Part shown: in pieces, positions 7,867 to 16,056 of the stretch
Numbering within the stretch: position 1 is the first letter of the stretch
Layout: the number at the start of each line of letters is the position of its first letter
Source: Pelagihabitans sp963710535
GTDB taxonomy: Bacteria > Bacteroidota > Bacteroidia > Flavobacteriales > Flavobacteriaceae
Direction: 5' to 3'
Assembly (NCBI GenBank): GCA_963710535.1
Contig: CAVQAW010000003.1
Location: forward strand, 248,001-312,000
DNA: 64,000 nucleotides
Program-made: the position numbers and the translations under genes
Notes under the pieces: generated by a model
Told to the model about the DNA's origin: nothing
Databases searched by the model: none
Seen by the model: the letters and a program-made list of their open reading frames with translations, nothing else

Positions 7867-10779
7867 TTAATTTAAGATGGCTTCATAAATGGCCTTTTGA
7901 ATCCGGGTGCGTAACGCAGATTTGGCCAATAGGGTATTGGTTGCCGATGGATAAGTGCGGTTCGATAGGAAAACGTACACCAATTCCTTTTCCGGGTCGG
8001 CCCAGGTATAGGTGCCTGTAAAGCCACTATGGCCAAAGCTTTTTCTTGAAACGCAATCACAGGCAGGTCCCCCGCCGTTCAGCTCCGGTTTATCGAAGCC
8101 TACTCCCCTTCTTACTCTTTGATCACAGAAGTAACAGGTGTTGAACATTTTAACCGTTCTCGCCTCCAGAAAGCGATCCCCGCCATAATAGCCCTCCTGC
8201 AGGTACATTTGCATGATCTTGGCCACATCATTGGCATTGCTGAACAGGCCGGCATGGCCTCCTACCCCACCCTGCATGGCAGCACCCATGTCGTGCACAT
8301 ATCCTTGAACCGTTTGGTATCTGTAATAATTATCGTTTTCAGACGGCACAATCTGGTTTTTGGGATACTTCTCCAAGGGATTGAAACTCGTATTGTATGC
8401 GCCCAAGGGTTTGTACAGAAAGGCATCGTCCAGTCTATCCAACCGGTCACCCAGCTTTTTTTCGATATATTTTTTCATCACATAATAGGCCACATCGCTA
8501 TAGCGATAGCGGTTCGATTTCAGTTCTTGGCGACCAATTCGGTCATAAATGGAGTCTTTATAGGTTTCCGAGAGATATAAATTGTCGGCCACTTTGACCG
8601 AATAACCCGTCATCGGTCCGTTGCGATAATACTGGCCCGAAGGTTTCCGCTGCTCGTCCAAAGTGCTGATATAAAATGGAATCCACGCCGGTAAACGGCC
8701 ATAGTGCGATAACGCCTTCAATACGGTTACATTTTTTAATCCTGATGCGGCATATTCGGGAATGAGCTCGCCGAAAGTATCGTTGAGTCGAATGTTCCCC
8801 TCTTCTTCCATTTTCATCACAATTGGCAATGTGGCCAATATTTTGGTCAAGGATGCCAAATCATAAATACTGTTTTGGGTAATACTGTCTTTGGAATCAT
8901 AGGTTGGTTTGCCAAATGCCTTGTCATAAATGATTTTGCCCCTCCTTGCAATCACGACTTGTGCCCCGGGATACATCAACGAATCGATCCCGTTCTTCAC
9001 CATTTGATCTACAACGGCCAGTTTTGAAGAACTCATCCCCACACTTTCGGGATAACTATAACCCAATCGGAGCAGTGACGGTAAGGGCAAGCCTGTTTTT
9101 ACCGGGAATTCTGGGTGGATGGTCACCGGCAATACCCCATTTGCAGGGATGGCTCCAAAAATCAATTGTGCGGTTTTTCGTTGGGCCATTTCACTATTTT
9201 GGTAGCCTACCACCACGGCGTCGATAGCATTAAAATCAACGACATCGAACAGGGCGTAGGGTTTTGCGAAGACGGAGAGTATGGTGTTGGCCGTGCGTTC
9301 CCTGCCTATTTCCTGTAGCCATTCGAGTTCATTTTTGGTAAATTGATAAGATTTCCATGGACTTTCATTGCTTTTGTGCAGCCCAATGATTACCAAATTG
9401 TATTCGGCCAACTTATCCTTTAGCGTTGAAATATCGGCGCCATTGATTTGCGTGACAATGGCATATTTGTTCAGTTCTTCCAAGAAAGGGTTGCTGTCGG
9501 CATCGCCGAATTTCACATAGGCGATTTTTTTATTCTGTAACTTTTTTATACCCAAAATAGAAAAGTCGTTTTTTACCACGGTAATCGCATTTTCGATGGC
9601 AGTTTCGTAGACCAAATCATCATCCACTGAATTCAAATCGGCATATAGGTTGTTCAGGTCTATGGGACGGTAATCATTGAGGCCTACTTTAAATTTGGCC
9701 ATAAGAATCTTTTTGACGGATTCCGAGAGCCGCCTTTCCGATATTCGTCCGCTGTTATAAGCTTTCAAAAGTCTTGCTTTTGCTTTCACCACATCCGTAG
9801 GCATCAAGAGCATGTCGTTTCCTGCCAAAAAAGCCTCCAGGGCCACATCACCATCGTTGCCAGAAGAGGTTACCCCTTTCATATTCAGGGCATCGGTAAA
9901 TATCAACCCCTTGAAGTTGAGTTCCTCCTTGAGCACTCCAGAAATGATCTGTTCAGACAGGGATGAAGGCAGGTCTTTCTGAATCTCCATGCTGGGCACG
10001 TTCAAATGTGCCACCATGATACTGCTTAACCCTTCTGAAATCAATTTTCTATAGGGATAAAGTTCAATACTGTCCAGTCTTTGGCGGCTGAATCCGATGG
10101 TGGGCAAGGACTCGTGGGAATCCATGGCCGTATCGCCATGTCCGGGGAAATGTTTCCCACTGGCCAGAACACCAGCCCTTTCCAATCCCCGCATCAACGC
10201 GGCTCCTTTTTGGGCCACATTTTTGGGATCTTCCCCAAAAGAACGGTTCCCTATGATGGGATTGTTAGGATTGATATTGACATCGATATCGGGCGCAAAA
10301 TTGATATGGACGCCCAATCGCTTGGCGTCCCTTCCGATTTGGTACCCCACGCTTTCCACGATGCTGCTATCTTTTATGGCCCCAAGGGTCATGTTCCATG
10401 GAAAGGCATAAGTAGAGTCGAGTCGCATGGCCAGGCCCCATTCCGCATCCATACCGATCATCAAGGGTATTTTTGAACGGGATTGAAAGATATTGGTGAG
10501 TTTGGCCTGTTGAACAGGGCCGCCTTTGGAAAAGATAACACCTCCTATTTTTTGGCCGCTGATGAGGGCTTTGGTGCGCTCCTCCGATGCTTTGTCACCG
10601 TTGGATGCCACCATCACCATGAACAATTGCCCCAACTTTTCGTCGGTCGACATGCTTGCATATTGTGCCTCTACCCATTGCCGTTGGGCAAGGGTATCTT
10701 TTGTCACCAAAGGATCGGTTTGACCCTGTGCCTTAAAAATACCCAACAAAAATAAAGGGAACAGCAAAAAACAGCGCAT
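7867..10779 (-). CDS. Exported GH3 beta-N-acetylglucosaminidase fused to a serine beta-lactamase-type domain
   Basis: Start placed at 10779 (MRCFLLFPLFLLGIFKAQGQ, a signal peptide); the longer frame would add 53 residues and overlap the upstream gene. The 970-residue protein has an N-terminal NagZ-type GH3 domain with IGMDAEWGLAMR, KHFPGHGDT...DSH (about 205-220; the His of GDTxxDSH is the NagZ acid/base) and TDALNM carrying the nucleophile Asp (~295). After a GH3-linked Rossmann-like part, a class C/PBP-type domain begins near residue 590: SLTK (Ser ~641), YSD in place of YxN, and GHSG (~916). The fusion is common in Bacteroidota. The GH3 part should cut GlcNAc-MurNAc bonds; the serine domain may be an esterase or peptidase on the stem peptide. 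Both should act in the periplasm. Confidence 0.88.
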   Translation of the reverse strand: MRCFLLFPLFLLGIFKAQGQTDPLVTKDTLAQRQWVEAQYASMSTDEKLGQLFMVMVASNGDKASEERTKALISGQKIGGVIFSKGGPVQQAKLTNIFQSRSKIPLMIGMDAEWGLAMRLDSTYAFPWNMTLGAIKDSSIVESVGYQIGRDAKRLGVHINFAPDIDVNINPNNPIIGNRSFGEDPKNVAQKGAALMRGLERAGVLASGKHFPGHGDTAMDSHESLPTIGFSRQRLDSIELYPYRKLISEGLSSIMVAHLNVPSMEIQKDLPSSLSEQIISGVLKEELNFKGLIFTDALNMKGVTSSGNDGDVALEAFLAGNDMLLMPTDVVKAKARLLKAYNSGRISERRLSESVKKILMAKFKVGLNDYRPIDLNNLYADLNSVDDDLVYETAIENAITVVKNDFSILGIKKLQNKKIAYVKFGDADSNPFLEELNKYAIVTQINGADISTLKDKLAEYNLVIIGLHKSNESPWKSYQFTKNELEWLQEIGRERTANTILSVFAKPYALFDVVDFNAIDAVVVGYQNSEMAQRKTAQLIFGAIPANGVLPVTIHPEFPVKTGLPLPSLLRLGYSYPESVGMSSSKLAVVDQMVKNGIDSLMYPGAQVVIARRGKIIYDKAFGKPTYDSKDSITQNSIYDLASLTKILATLPIVMKMEEEGNIRLNDTFGELIPEYAASGLKNVTVLKALSHYGRLPAWIPFYISTLDEQRKPSGQYYRNGPMTGYSVKVADNLYLSETYKDSIYDRIGRQELKSNRYRYSDVAYYVMKKYIEKKLGDRLDRLDDAFLYKPLGAYNTSFNPLEKYPKNQIVPSENDNYYRYQTVQGYVHDMGAAMQGGVGGHAGLFSNANDVAKIMQMYLQEGYYGGDRFLEARTVKMFNTCYFCDQRVRRGVGFDKPELNGGGPACDCVSRKSFGHSGFTGTYTWADPEKELVYVFLSNRTYPSATNTLLAKSALRTRIQKAIYEAILN

Positions 10780-10885
10780 ATCAAAATTTCTATGAAAATA
10801 ACTACAATCGATAAAATTTATTGCAATTCGTCGATACCTTCTCCAAAAGAAGGGCCCAGTTGCGGCACATGCCATGTGCTTTGCA

Positions 10886-11368
10886 TTACATGAAGCGGGC
10901 ATGCCAACTTTCAGAAGCGGGAACCTCCCAATGTTCAAGATATTCGCCCTTGTTGTTCACCAGGTTATTGAAAACGATCGTTTTTTCGGAAACCGCTTTT
11001 TCTTTTGCCATCTTTTTAAATTCGAGCAAGGGCTTGTAAGCGATATACGCTCCCTGTTTGTAAGATACGTTCATCTTGTCGAGCAGTTCCACTTGGTACC
11101 GCTCTTCCAATGACTGTATGAAATGGACCGACGCATCGATGGAACAACCTGATGCCATGTTCATACCCTGATCTAATCCCAATACGATAAAACGGTTGTA
11201 GCGAATTTCATAACCAGCCTTTAAATCTTGGCCATGGGCCGTCCATTCTTGAATAAAGTTATCCAGGGCCTTTTCCAATTCAGCGATTTCTGCCTGGGAA
11301 AAACTCCTGCTGGCCTGATAAATCCATATTCGGGCATCTTCCGGCAAACTTTCAAATTTTACCAACAT
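10886..11368 (-). CDS. Conserved flavobacterial protein of unknown function (often labelled ABC transporter ATPase)
   Basis: A 160-residue soluble protein without signal peptide or membrane segment. It starts MLVKFESLPEDARIWIYQASRSF and has a central segment with several aromatic and acidic residues (FIQEWTAHGQ, SGCSIDASVHFI). Homologues in Flavobacteriia are, from memory, often labelled ABC transporter ATPase, but there is no Walker A (GxxGxGKS/T), no LSGGQ and no Walker B, so that label should not be trusted. It lies 12 bp after the CCG-domain Fe-S protein gene and is probably part of the same transcript. A role linked to the Fe-S module is possible from position alone. Function unknown. 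Confidence 0.75.
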   Translation of the reverse strand: MLVKFESLPEDARIWIYQASRSFSQAEIAELEKALDNFIQEWTAHGQDLKAGYEIRYNRFIVLGLDQGMNMASGCSIDASVHFIQSLEERYQVELLDKMNVSYKQGAYIAYKPLLEFKKMAKEKAVSEKTIVFNNLVNNKGEYLEHWEVPASESWHARFM

Positions 11369-11380
11369 ATCCTTCTATAT

Positions 11381-12172
11381 TTAAAGATCGGCAGCAGTTG
11401 CAATCAGTTCCGCTATATCCAAAACCGCTACACTGGCCTCTTTTTCTTTGTTTTTGATGCCATCGGTCATCATGGTATTGCAAAATGGACAAGCGGCCGC
11501 TATGATTTCAGGTTGGGTTTCCAAAGCCTGTTCAGTGCGTTCAATGTTGACGTCTTTATCTCCTTTTTCCGGCTCCTTGAACATCTGTGCCCCTCCTGCA
11601 CCACAACACAAGCCCTTTTTGCGGCAATTTTTCATTTCCACCAACTCTGCATCCAATTTTTGGATCAATTCACGGGGGGCTTCATAGACGTTGTTGGCCC
11701 TTCCCAGATAACAGGGATCGTGATAGGTGATTCGTTTCCCCTTATATTTTCCACCTTCCAAAGCAATTTTTCCGGAAACCAATAAATCGTTGATGAATTG
11801 GGTATGGTGCACCACCTCATAGGTTCCGCCGAGTCCGGGGTATTCATTTTTTAGGGTATTGAAACAATGGGGACAAGCGGTGACCACTTTTTTAACCCCA
11901 TAAGCATTGAGCACCTGAATATTGCCAAAGGCCTGCATCTGGAACAAGAATTCATTTCCGGCTCTTTTGGCAGGATCTCCTGAACAACTTTCCTCGGTAC
12001 CCAATACCGCAAACGACACGTTGGCCCTATTTAAAATCTTGACAAAGGCCTTCGTTATTTTTTTTGCCCGATCATCAAAACTACCGGCGCAGCCGACCCA
12101 AAATAGCACTTCGGGTGTTTGCCCATTGGCGAACATCTGTGCCATGGTCGGTACCTTTATTTCGCTTCCCAT
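11381..12172 (-). CDS. CCG-domain (Fe-S)-binding oxidoreductase subunit, HdrB/GlpC/LutA-like
   Basis: A 263-residue soluble protein with two cysteine-rich CCG domains. The first includes VGCAGSFD, EESCSGDPAKRAG and TACPHCFNTL. The second includes HDPCYLGR, GLCCGAGG and AACPFCNTM. In HdrB-type proteins these cysteines hold a non-cubane [4Fe-4S] centre or bind a quinone/heterodisulfide reductase partner; GlpC and LutA use the same fold. The upstream gene (41 bp away) encodes a membrane protein with two ferredoxin clusters, so the pair most likely forms an electron-transfer complex at the inner membrane, passing electrons between a donor and the quinone pool. No flavin subunit lies beside it, so the donor is unknown. 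Confidence 0.85.
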   Translation of the reverse strand: MGSEIKVPTMAQMFANGQTPEVLFWVGCAGSFDDRAKKITKAFVKILNRANVSFAVLGTEESCSGDPAKRAGNEFLFQMQAFGNIQVLNAYGVKKVVTACPHCFNTLKNEYPGLGGTYEVVHHTQFINDLLVSGKIALEGGKYKGKRITYHDPCYLGRANNVYEAPRELIQKLDAELVEMKNCRKKGLCCGAGGAQMFKEPEKGDKDVNIERTEQALETQPEIIAAACPFCNTMMTDGIKNKEKEASVAVLDIAELIATAADL

Positions 12173-12213
12173 AATTCAAATTTCATTGTTGGCAGTTCCA
12201 AATTGCTTTCCTC

Positions 12214-13539
12214 TTAGTTGTCATTTGCCCAATTCAGCCTATCCATTTGATTAAAAGGCCAAGGGGCACCGTTGTTCTCAATATTTCCCATCATATTGTT
12301 CAAATCAGATGGGGCGGCCGATTGCTCCATGACCAGATACCTCCTCATATCGATGATGATGGATAAGGGATCTATATTTACGGGACAGGCTTCCACGCAG
12401 GCATTGCACGATGTGCAGGCCCACAATTCCTCACGGGTGATGTAATCATCGAGCAGTTGTTTGCCATCCGGGACAAATTTGCCTTTGTTCTTGTCAATAT
12501 TCTTGCCCACGGCCTCCAATCGATCGCGGGTATCCATCATTATTTTTCTGGGCGATAATTTCTTGCCGGTTTGGTTTGCGGGGCACTCGCTCGTACAGCG
12601 ACCACATTCGGTGCAGGTATAGGCGTTCATCAATTGTACCCAACTCAAATCGGTTACATCTGATGCCCCAAATTTCTCCGGAACCGCAGCACCATCGGCC
12701 GGAGCGGCAAATGGGTCGACCGAGGGATCCATCATCAATTTTACTTCATCGGTGACCGAACCAAGGTTGTCAAATTGCCCCAATGGCTTCAAATTGGCAT
12801 AAAACGTATTGGGAAACGCCAATAAAATATGAAGGTGTTTGGAATAATACAAATAATTCAGAAATAACAGAATCCCCACAATATGGAGCCACCATGCAGC
12901 GCGTTCCACCAAAATCAGCTGGGAGGTGGCCAAGCCATCGAACAGCGGTGCGATAAACTGACTTACAGGAAAGCTCCCGGCCAAGGTGTAATGTGCGGCG
13001 CCCAGTTGTTGCAAGGAGTGGTCGGCTGCGTTCATGGTCAGAAAAAGGACCATCAGCACCAGTTCTATGTACAGTATCAGATTGGCATCCTGTTTAGGCC
13101 AACCTTTCATTTCGGGTTTTATGAAACGTTGTAACCGCAGGGCGTTTCTTCGAATCCAAAACAATACCACGGCCACAATCACCAATAATGCCAGAATCTC
13201 GAAGGATCCGATCAAAAGATCATAGGCCTTTCCCAGTGGGGAGAATAAGCGGTGTGTCCCAAAAATACCGTCGAGGACAATTTCAAGCACCTCAAGATTG
13301 ATAATGATGAAGCCCAAATACACGATCACATGAAGCATGCCCGCAATGGGCCTGACGACCATTTTGGTCTGTCCTAACGCAATTTTGGCCATATTGCCCC
13401 ACCGCTCCTTTCTCTGGTCATAAACATCGACATCCTTCCCCAATTTAATGTTCCGGGAAAGGCGTTTTACGTTCCGGGCAAAGAAAGCTATACCCATAAT
13501 GAGTATCAGCACAAAAATGATATTGGGAAGGTATTCCAT
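12214..13539 (-). CDS. Membrane Fe-S protein with 4Fe-4S dicluster domain (HdrE-HdrC-like fusion)
   Basis: A 441-residue protein. The N-terminal ~270 residues contain about five or six membrane helices (MEYLPNIIFVLILIMGIAFF first, then segments near 70, 110, 145 and 220), resembling the cytochrome-b-like NarI/HdrE part. The C-terminal half has two ferredoxin motifs, CTECGRCTSECP and CTSCNACVEACP, each the three-Cys-plus-Cys pattern of a 4Fe-4S cluster, as in HdrC and GlpC. It would deliver electrons from the cytoplasmic clusters to haem or quinone in the membrane. It starts 5 bp after the mlaD-like gene and precedes the CCG protein, so all three are likely co-transcribed. The physiological donor and acceptor are unknown. 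Confidence 0.85.
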   Translation of the reverse strand: MEYLPNIIFVLILIMGIAFFARNVKRLSRNIKLGKDVDVYDQRKERWGNMAKIALGQTKMVVRPIAGMLHVIVYLGFIIINLEVLEIVLDGIFGTHRLFSPLGKAYDLLIGSFEILALLVIVAVVLFWIRRNALRLQRFIKPEMKGWPKQDANLILYIELVLMVLFLTMNAADHSLQQLGAAHYTLAGSFPVSQFIAPLFDGLATSQLILVERAAWWLHIVGILLFLNYLYYSKHLHILLAFPNTFYANLKPLGQFDNLGSVTDEVKLMMDPSVDPFAAPADGAAVPEKFGASDVTDLSWVQLMNAYTCTECGRCTSECPANQTGKKLSPRKIMMDTRDRLEAVGKNIDKNKGKFVPDGKQLLDDYITREELWACTSCNACVEACPVNIDPLSIIIDMRRYLVMEQSAAPSDLNNMMGNIENNGAPWPFNQMDRLNWANDN

Positions 13540-13544
13540 ACCCG

Positions 13545-14513
13545 CTATTGATTATCGGTTTTAATGGCGGGATCACTCTCCGGAAGCTCGTATTCTTTTT
13601 GCTTTTTCCCAAAAACGGATACGTTGACATATCGCTTCGGGTTCAACCTGAAGTCTTGGAGCAACAGGTCGAGTTCCCTGGAGGCATTGTTCAGGTTTTT
13701 ATAAAGTTCTTTGTCGTTCATCAATTTTCCCATGGTCCCCTCCCCTTTTTCAATTTTGGCCATCACCTGATCCAACCCCGCAACCGTCGATTGAAGGCTT
13801 CTTAAGGTGTTGGGCAGGCCAACATTGTTCAGCGAATCTGCCAATTTGGAAAAACTGGCCGTAAGTTTCTGGAAATTGGTCAAAGCACTATCGAGTTTGC
13901 TTTCGTTCGAGCTTAGAATCTTATTGAGTGACCCCGCACTGCCTTGAAGGTCTTGAATCAACACACTTAAACCGGAAATGGCCTTGCGCAGATCTCCTTT
14001 CGTTTTGTCGTCGAGCACTTCGTTGACATTGATCAAGACCGTATCAGCGGAGGAAACGGCAGACTCGAACTTTCTGAAGAGCGGCGTAAGTTTCTGCTGT
14101 GCCAATTCGGTAAGGCCAGGTCTTGTGTTTGTTACCAAGGTATCCCCGGATTTGGCCAGGGGGCCATCGTCGTATACGGGATTGATCTGAAGGCCTTTAC
14201 CACCTATGATGCCCGTATCGTACAACTCGACCGGACTATTTCTGGAAAAATTGAAATCGTTGCTCACCGTAAAGGTCACGAGCAGATTGCCTTTTTTATC
14301 GATGAACCGGATATCCGCTACCTTGCCCACTGTAAAACCATTGATTGAAACCGGTGTGCCCGCCTGTAAGCCTCCCACATTGGGATATATGGCGAAAAGC
14401 TGCTTGCTGTTGTCAAAAAGTGGTGTTGATTTTAAATAACTGAACCCTAAAACAAAAAGGAGGATGCCCCCAATTACGATAATTCCGGTTTTGATTTCCC
14501 TGGATAGTTTCAA
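13545..14513 (-). CDS. MlaD/MCE-domain lipid-transport protein
   Basis: The start is placed at a TTG codon at 14513, giving 322 residues beginning (L/M)KLSREIKTGIIVIGGILLFV, the usual start of flavobacterial MlaD-like proteins; the longest frame would overlap the amidase gene by 101 bp. One membrane helix (about 9-28) is followed by an MCE domain (about 35-115; YPNVGGLQAGTPVSINGFTVG). A long helical tail (about 145-300) contains repeated leucine/serine-rich segments. In Gram-negative bacteria MCE proteins bind phospholipid in the periplasm between an inner-membrane ABC transporter and the outer membrane. No MlaE/MlaF genes are adjacent. It follows the amidase gene by 52 bp. Confidence 0.85.
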   Translation of the reverse strand: MKLSREIKTGIIVIGGILLFVLGFSYLKSTPLFDNSKQLFAIYPNVGGLQAGTPVSINGFTVGKVADIRFIDKKGNLLVTFTVSNDFNFSRNSPVELYDTGIIGGKGLQINPVYDDGPLAKSGDTLVTNTRPGLTELAQQKLTPLFRKFESAVSSADTVLINVNEVLDDKTKGDLRKAISGLSVLIQDLQGSAGSLNKILSSNESKLDSALTNFQKLTASFSKLADSLNNVGLPNTLRSLQSTVAGLDQVMAKIEKGEGTMGKLMNDKELYKNLNNASRELDLLLQDFRLNPKRYVNVSVFGKKQKEYELPESDPAIKTDNQ

Positions 14514-14565
14514 ATGATTCGCTTTTCGGTGCTTAACAAAATTAGAAATAAATTTTAGACCCTGC

Positions 14566-15924
14566 TCATTTATCCGACAGGTATTTGAGGGCGTCGGGAA
14601 CCGGTATCCGCTCCCCATCCTTATAGGCAACAATATAGGAGGATGGATATCCTTTTGCGTCGGCATTCGACTTCAATAAAAGGGCCTCGTCATAGGAATC
14701 GGTGTTCCCGTACATATAACGATAAAGGTTTTTGTAAGATTCCCGGGAAAGTCTGTTCAGTCCACGAAAATTATCGGATCGGAGGTCCATATCCCTGGCG
14801 CTTGCCAGCAACTGAACCTTAAAGATGATATTGGTCGATTTTTTCTCATTGCTGACCGAAGTAGATGGTGTCTCCACTGCAGGTTTGGCTGTTGTTGCAT
14901 TGTTGCCTTCCAGGTCAACATTGGCCGGCATCTCGAGCACTTCCTGGGTTTTGTTTTCTTGTTTTACAACTTGCAATTTGGCTTGTTGTTCAGCCGTTGT
15001 TTCGGACGTTGGAACTTCTTCAACCGGTTTTGAGGCTTCCTCCTGTTTTGTCACTACTTGCTGGACAGGCTTGTCGATTTCTTTTTTGGGCTCCGCCGCA
15101 ATAGGGGTCAGAGGCTCGTTGCTTTGCGCCATACTCGGCATTACGCTTCCCCTATAAATCAAAATCGCATCGGCTATTGCCTTTCCCATTTCGGCCTGTC
15201 CCTTTTTGGAGTTGAGATAGGCTCCTTCCTCATCGTTCGTAAGAAAACCTGTCTCGACCAAAACACTGGGCATAAAGGTCTGGTGCAATACGATAAATCC
15301 TGCCTGCTTGACCTGCCTGTCGTTGCGTTTCAATTTATTGGAAAAGTTATCCTGTATCCCTTTTGCCAAGGCGATACTTTGATCTAAAAATTCCTCCTGC
15401 ATGATGGTCAGTCCGATGATCGATTCCGGGGAATTGATATCGTATTCGGCATATCTTTGTTGGTAATTGTCTTCCAAATAGATCACCGAGTTCTCTTTCT
15501 TGGCGATTTCAAAATTTTGCTTATTGGCATGCAGACCCAGAACGAAGGTACCCGCTCCATACGCTTTGGAGGTATGGGAATCGCAGTGCACCGACACGAA
15601 AAGGTCGGCGTCAGCTTTATTTGCGATTTCGCCCCTTACAAAAAGGTCAACGAAGGTATCGTCCTTTCTGGTATAGATCACCTTGATATTGGGATCTCTT
15701 TCCAAGATGGCGCCTATATTCAAGACGATATTCAGGGCGATATTTTTCTCCAAATATCCATTTCCCAAATTACCGGGGTCATGGCCGCCATGCCCGGCAT
15801 CGAGAACAACGACAAACTTTCCATCTTTCCCCCTGTCATCCAAATGATTGGGAAAGGACCAAAAGGGAGATGCCAAGGAGAAAATCAGGATTAAAAGAAA
15901 ATGGTTGAACTTCATTTTGGCCAT
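14566..15924 (-). CDS. N-acetylmuramoyl-L-alanine amidase (Amidase_3), exported
   Basis: A 452-residue murein amidase that cuts the bond between MurNAc and L-Ala of the stem peptide. A signal peptide lies at the N-terminus (hydrophobic stretch 8-24). The zinc site is complete: DAGHGGHDPG (His45), LEKNIAL (Glu59), SVHCDSHT (His113), with catalytic Glu224 in VETGFLTN. After the catalytic domain (about 36-258) comes a Pro/Glu/Thr/Lys-rich linker (260-365). A C-terminal SPOR-like segment (IIFKVQLLASARDMDLRSDN onward), expected to bind murein at the septum, completes the protein. It likely works in cell separation and releases substrate for muropeptide recycling. It is divergent from lptD and heads the minus-strand run mlaD / Fe-S genes. 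An alternative start is Met4. Confidence 0.92.
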   Translation of the reverse strand: MAKMKFNHFLLILIFSLASPFWSFPNHLDDRGKDGKFVVVLDAGHGGHDPGNLGNGYLEKNIALNIVLNIGAILERDPNIKVIYTRKDDTFVDLFVRGEIANKADADLFVSVHCDSHTSKAYGAGTFVLGLHANKQNFEIAKKENSVIYLEDNYQQRYAEYDINSPESIIGLTIMQEEFLDQSIALAKGIQDNFSNKLKRNDRQVKQAGFIVLHQTFMPSVLVETGFLTNDEEGAYLNSKKGQAEMGKAIADAILIYRGSVMPSMAQSNEPLTPIAAEPKKEIDKPVQQVVTKQEEASKPVEEVPTSETTAEQQAKLQVVKQENKTQEVLEMPANVDLEGNNATTAKPAVETPSTSVSNEKKSTNIIFKVQLLASARDMDLRSDNFRGLNRLSRESYKNLYRYMYGNTDSYDEALLLKSNADAKGYPSSYIVAYKDGERIPVPDALKYLSDK

Positions 15925-15962
15925 TGATTTTAGAGCGTTCTATATGGTTAAATTTATGGTAA

Positions 15963-15975
15963 CGTTCCATGAACG
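15963..15975. repeat. Short palindrome upstream of lptD
   Basis: CGTTC-CAT-GAACG, a perfect 5-bp inverted repeat with a 3-base spacer, 17 bp upstream of the lptD TAnnTTTG box and in the divergent amidase/lptD promoter region. A further CGTTC lies near 15935. It could be a regulator site; short length means chance is possible. Confidence 0.3.
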
Positions 15976-15991
15976 GAATAAAAAATATATG

Positions 15992-15999
15992 TAAGTTTG
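15992..15999 (+). promoter_or_regulatory. TAnnTTTG promoter box for lptD
   Basis: TAAGTTTG matches the Bacteroidota consensus TAnnTTTG exactly. No good TTG element is visible 17-23 bp upstream. The box overlaps the TTG codon at 15997, which argues that this codon is not the start of lptD. Confidence 0.55.
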
Positions 16000-16056
16000 A
16001 CCCAAATCCCGTCAGTCAAGGGTCGCCTAACGGTTACAAAAATAGGATATATAGCC

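Noticed and set aside
10780..10938. Upstream extension of the GH3/beta-lactamase gene
   Set aside because: It overlaps the preceding gene and would bury the signal peptide; start moved to 10779.
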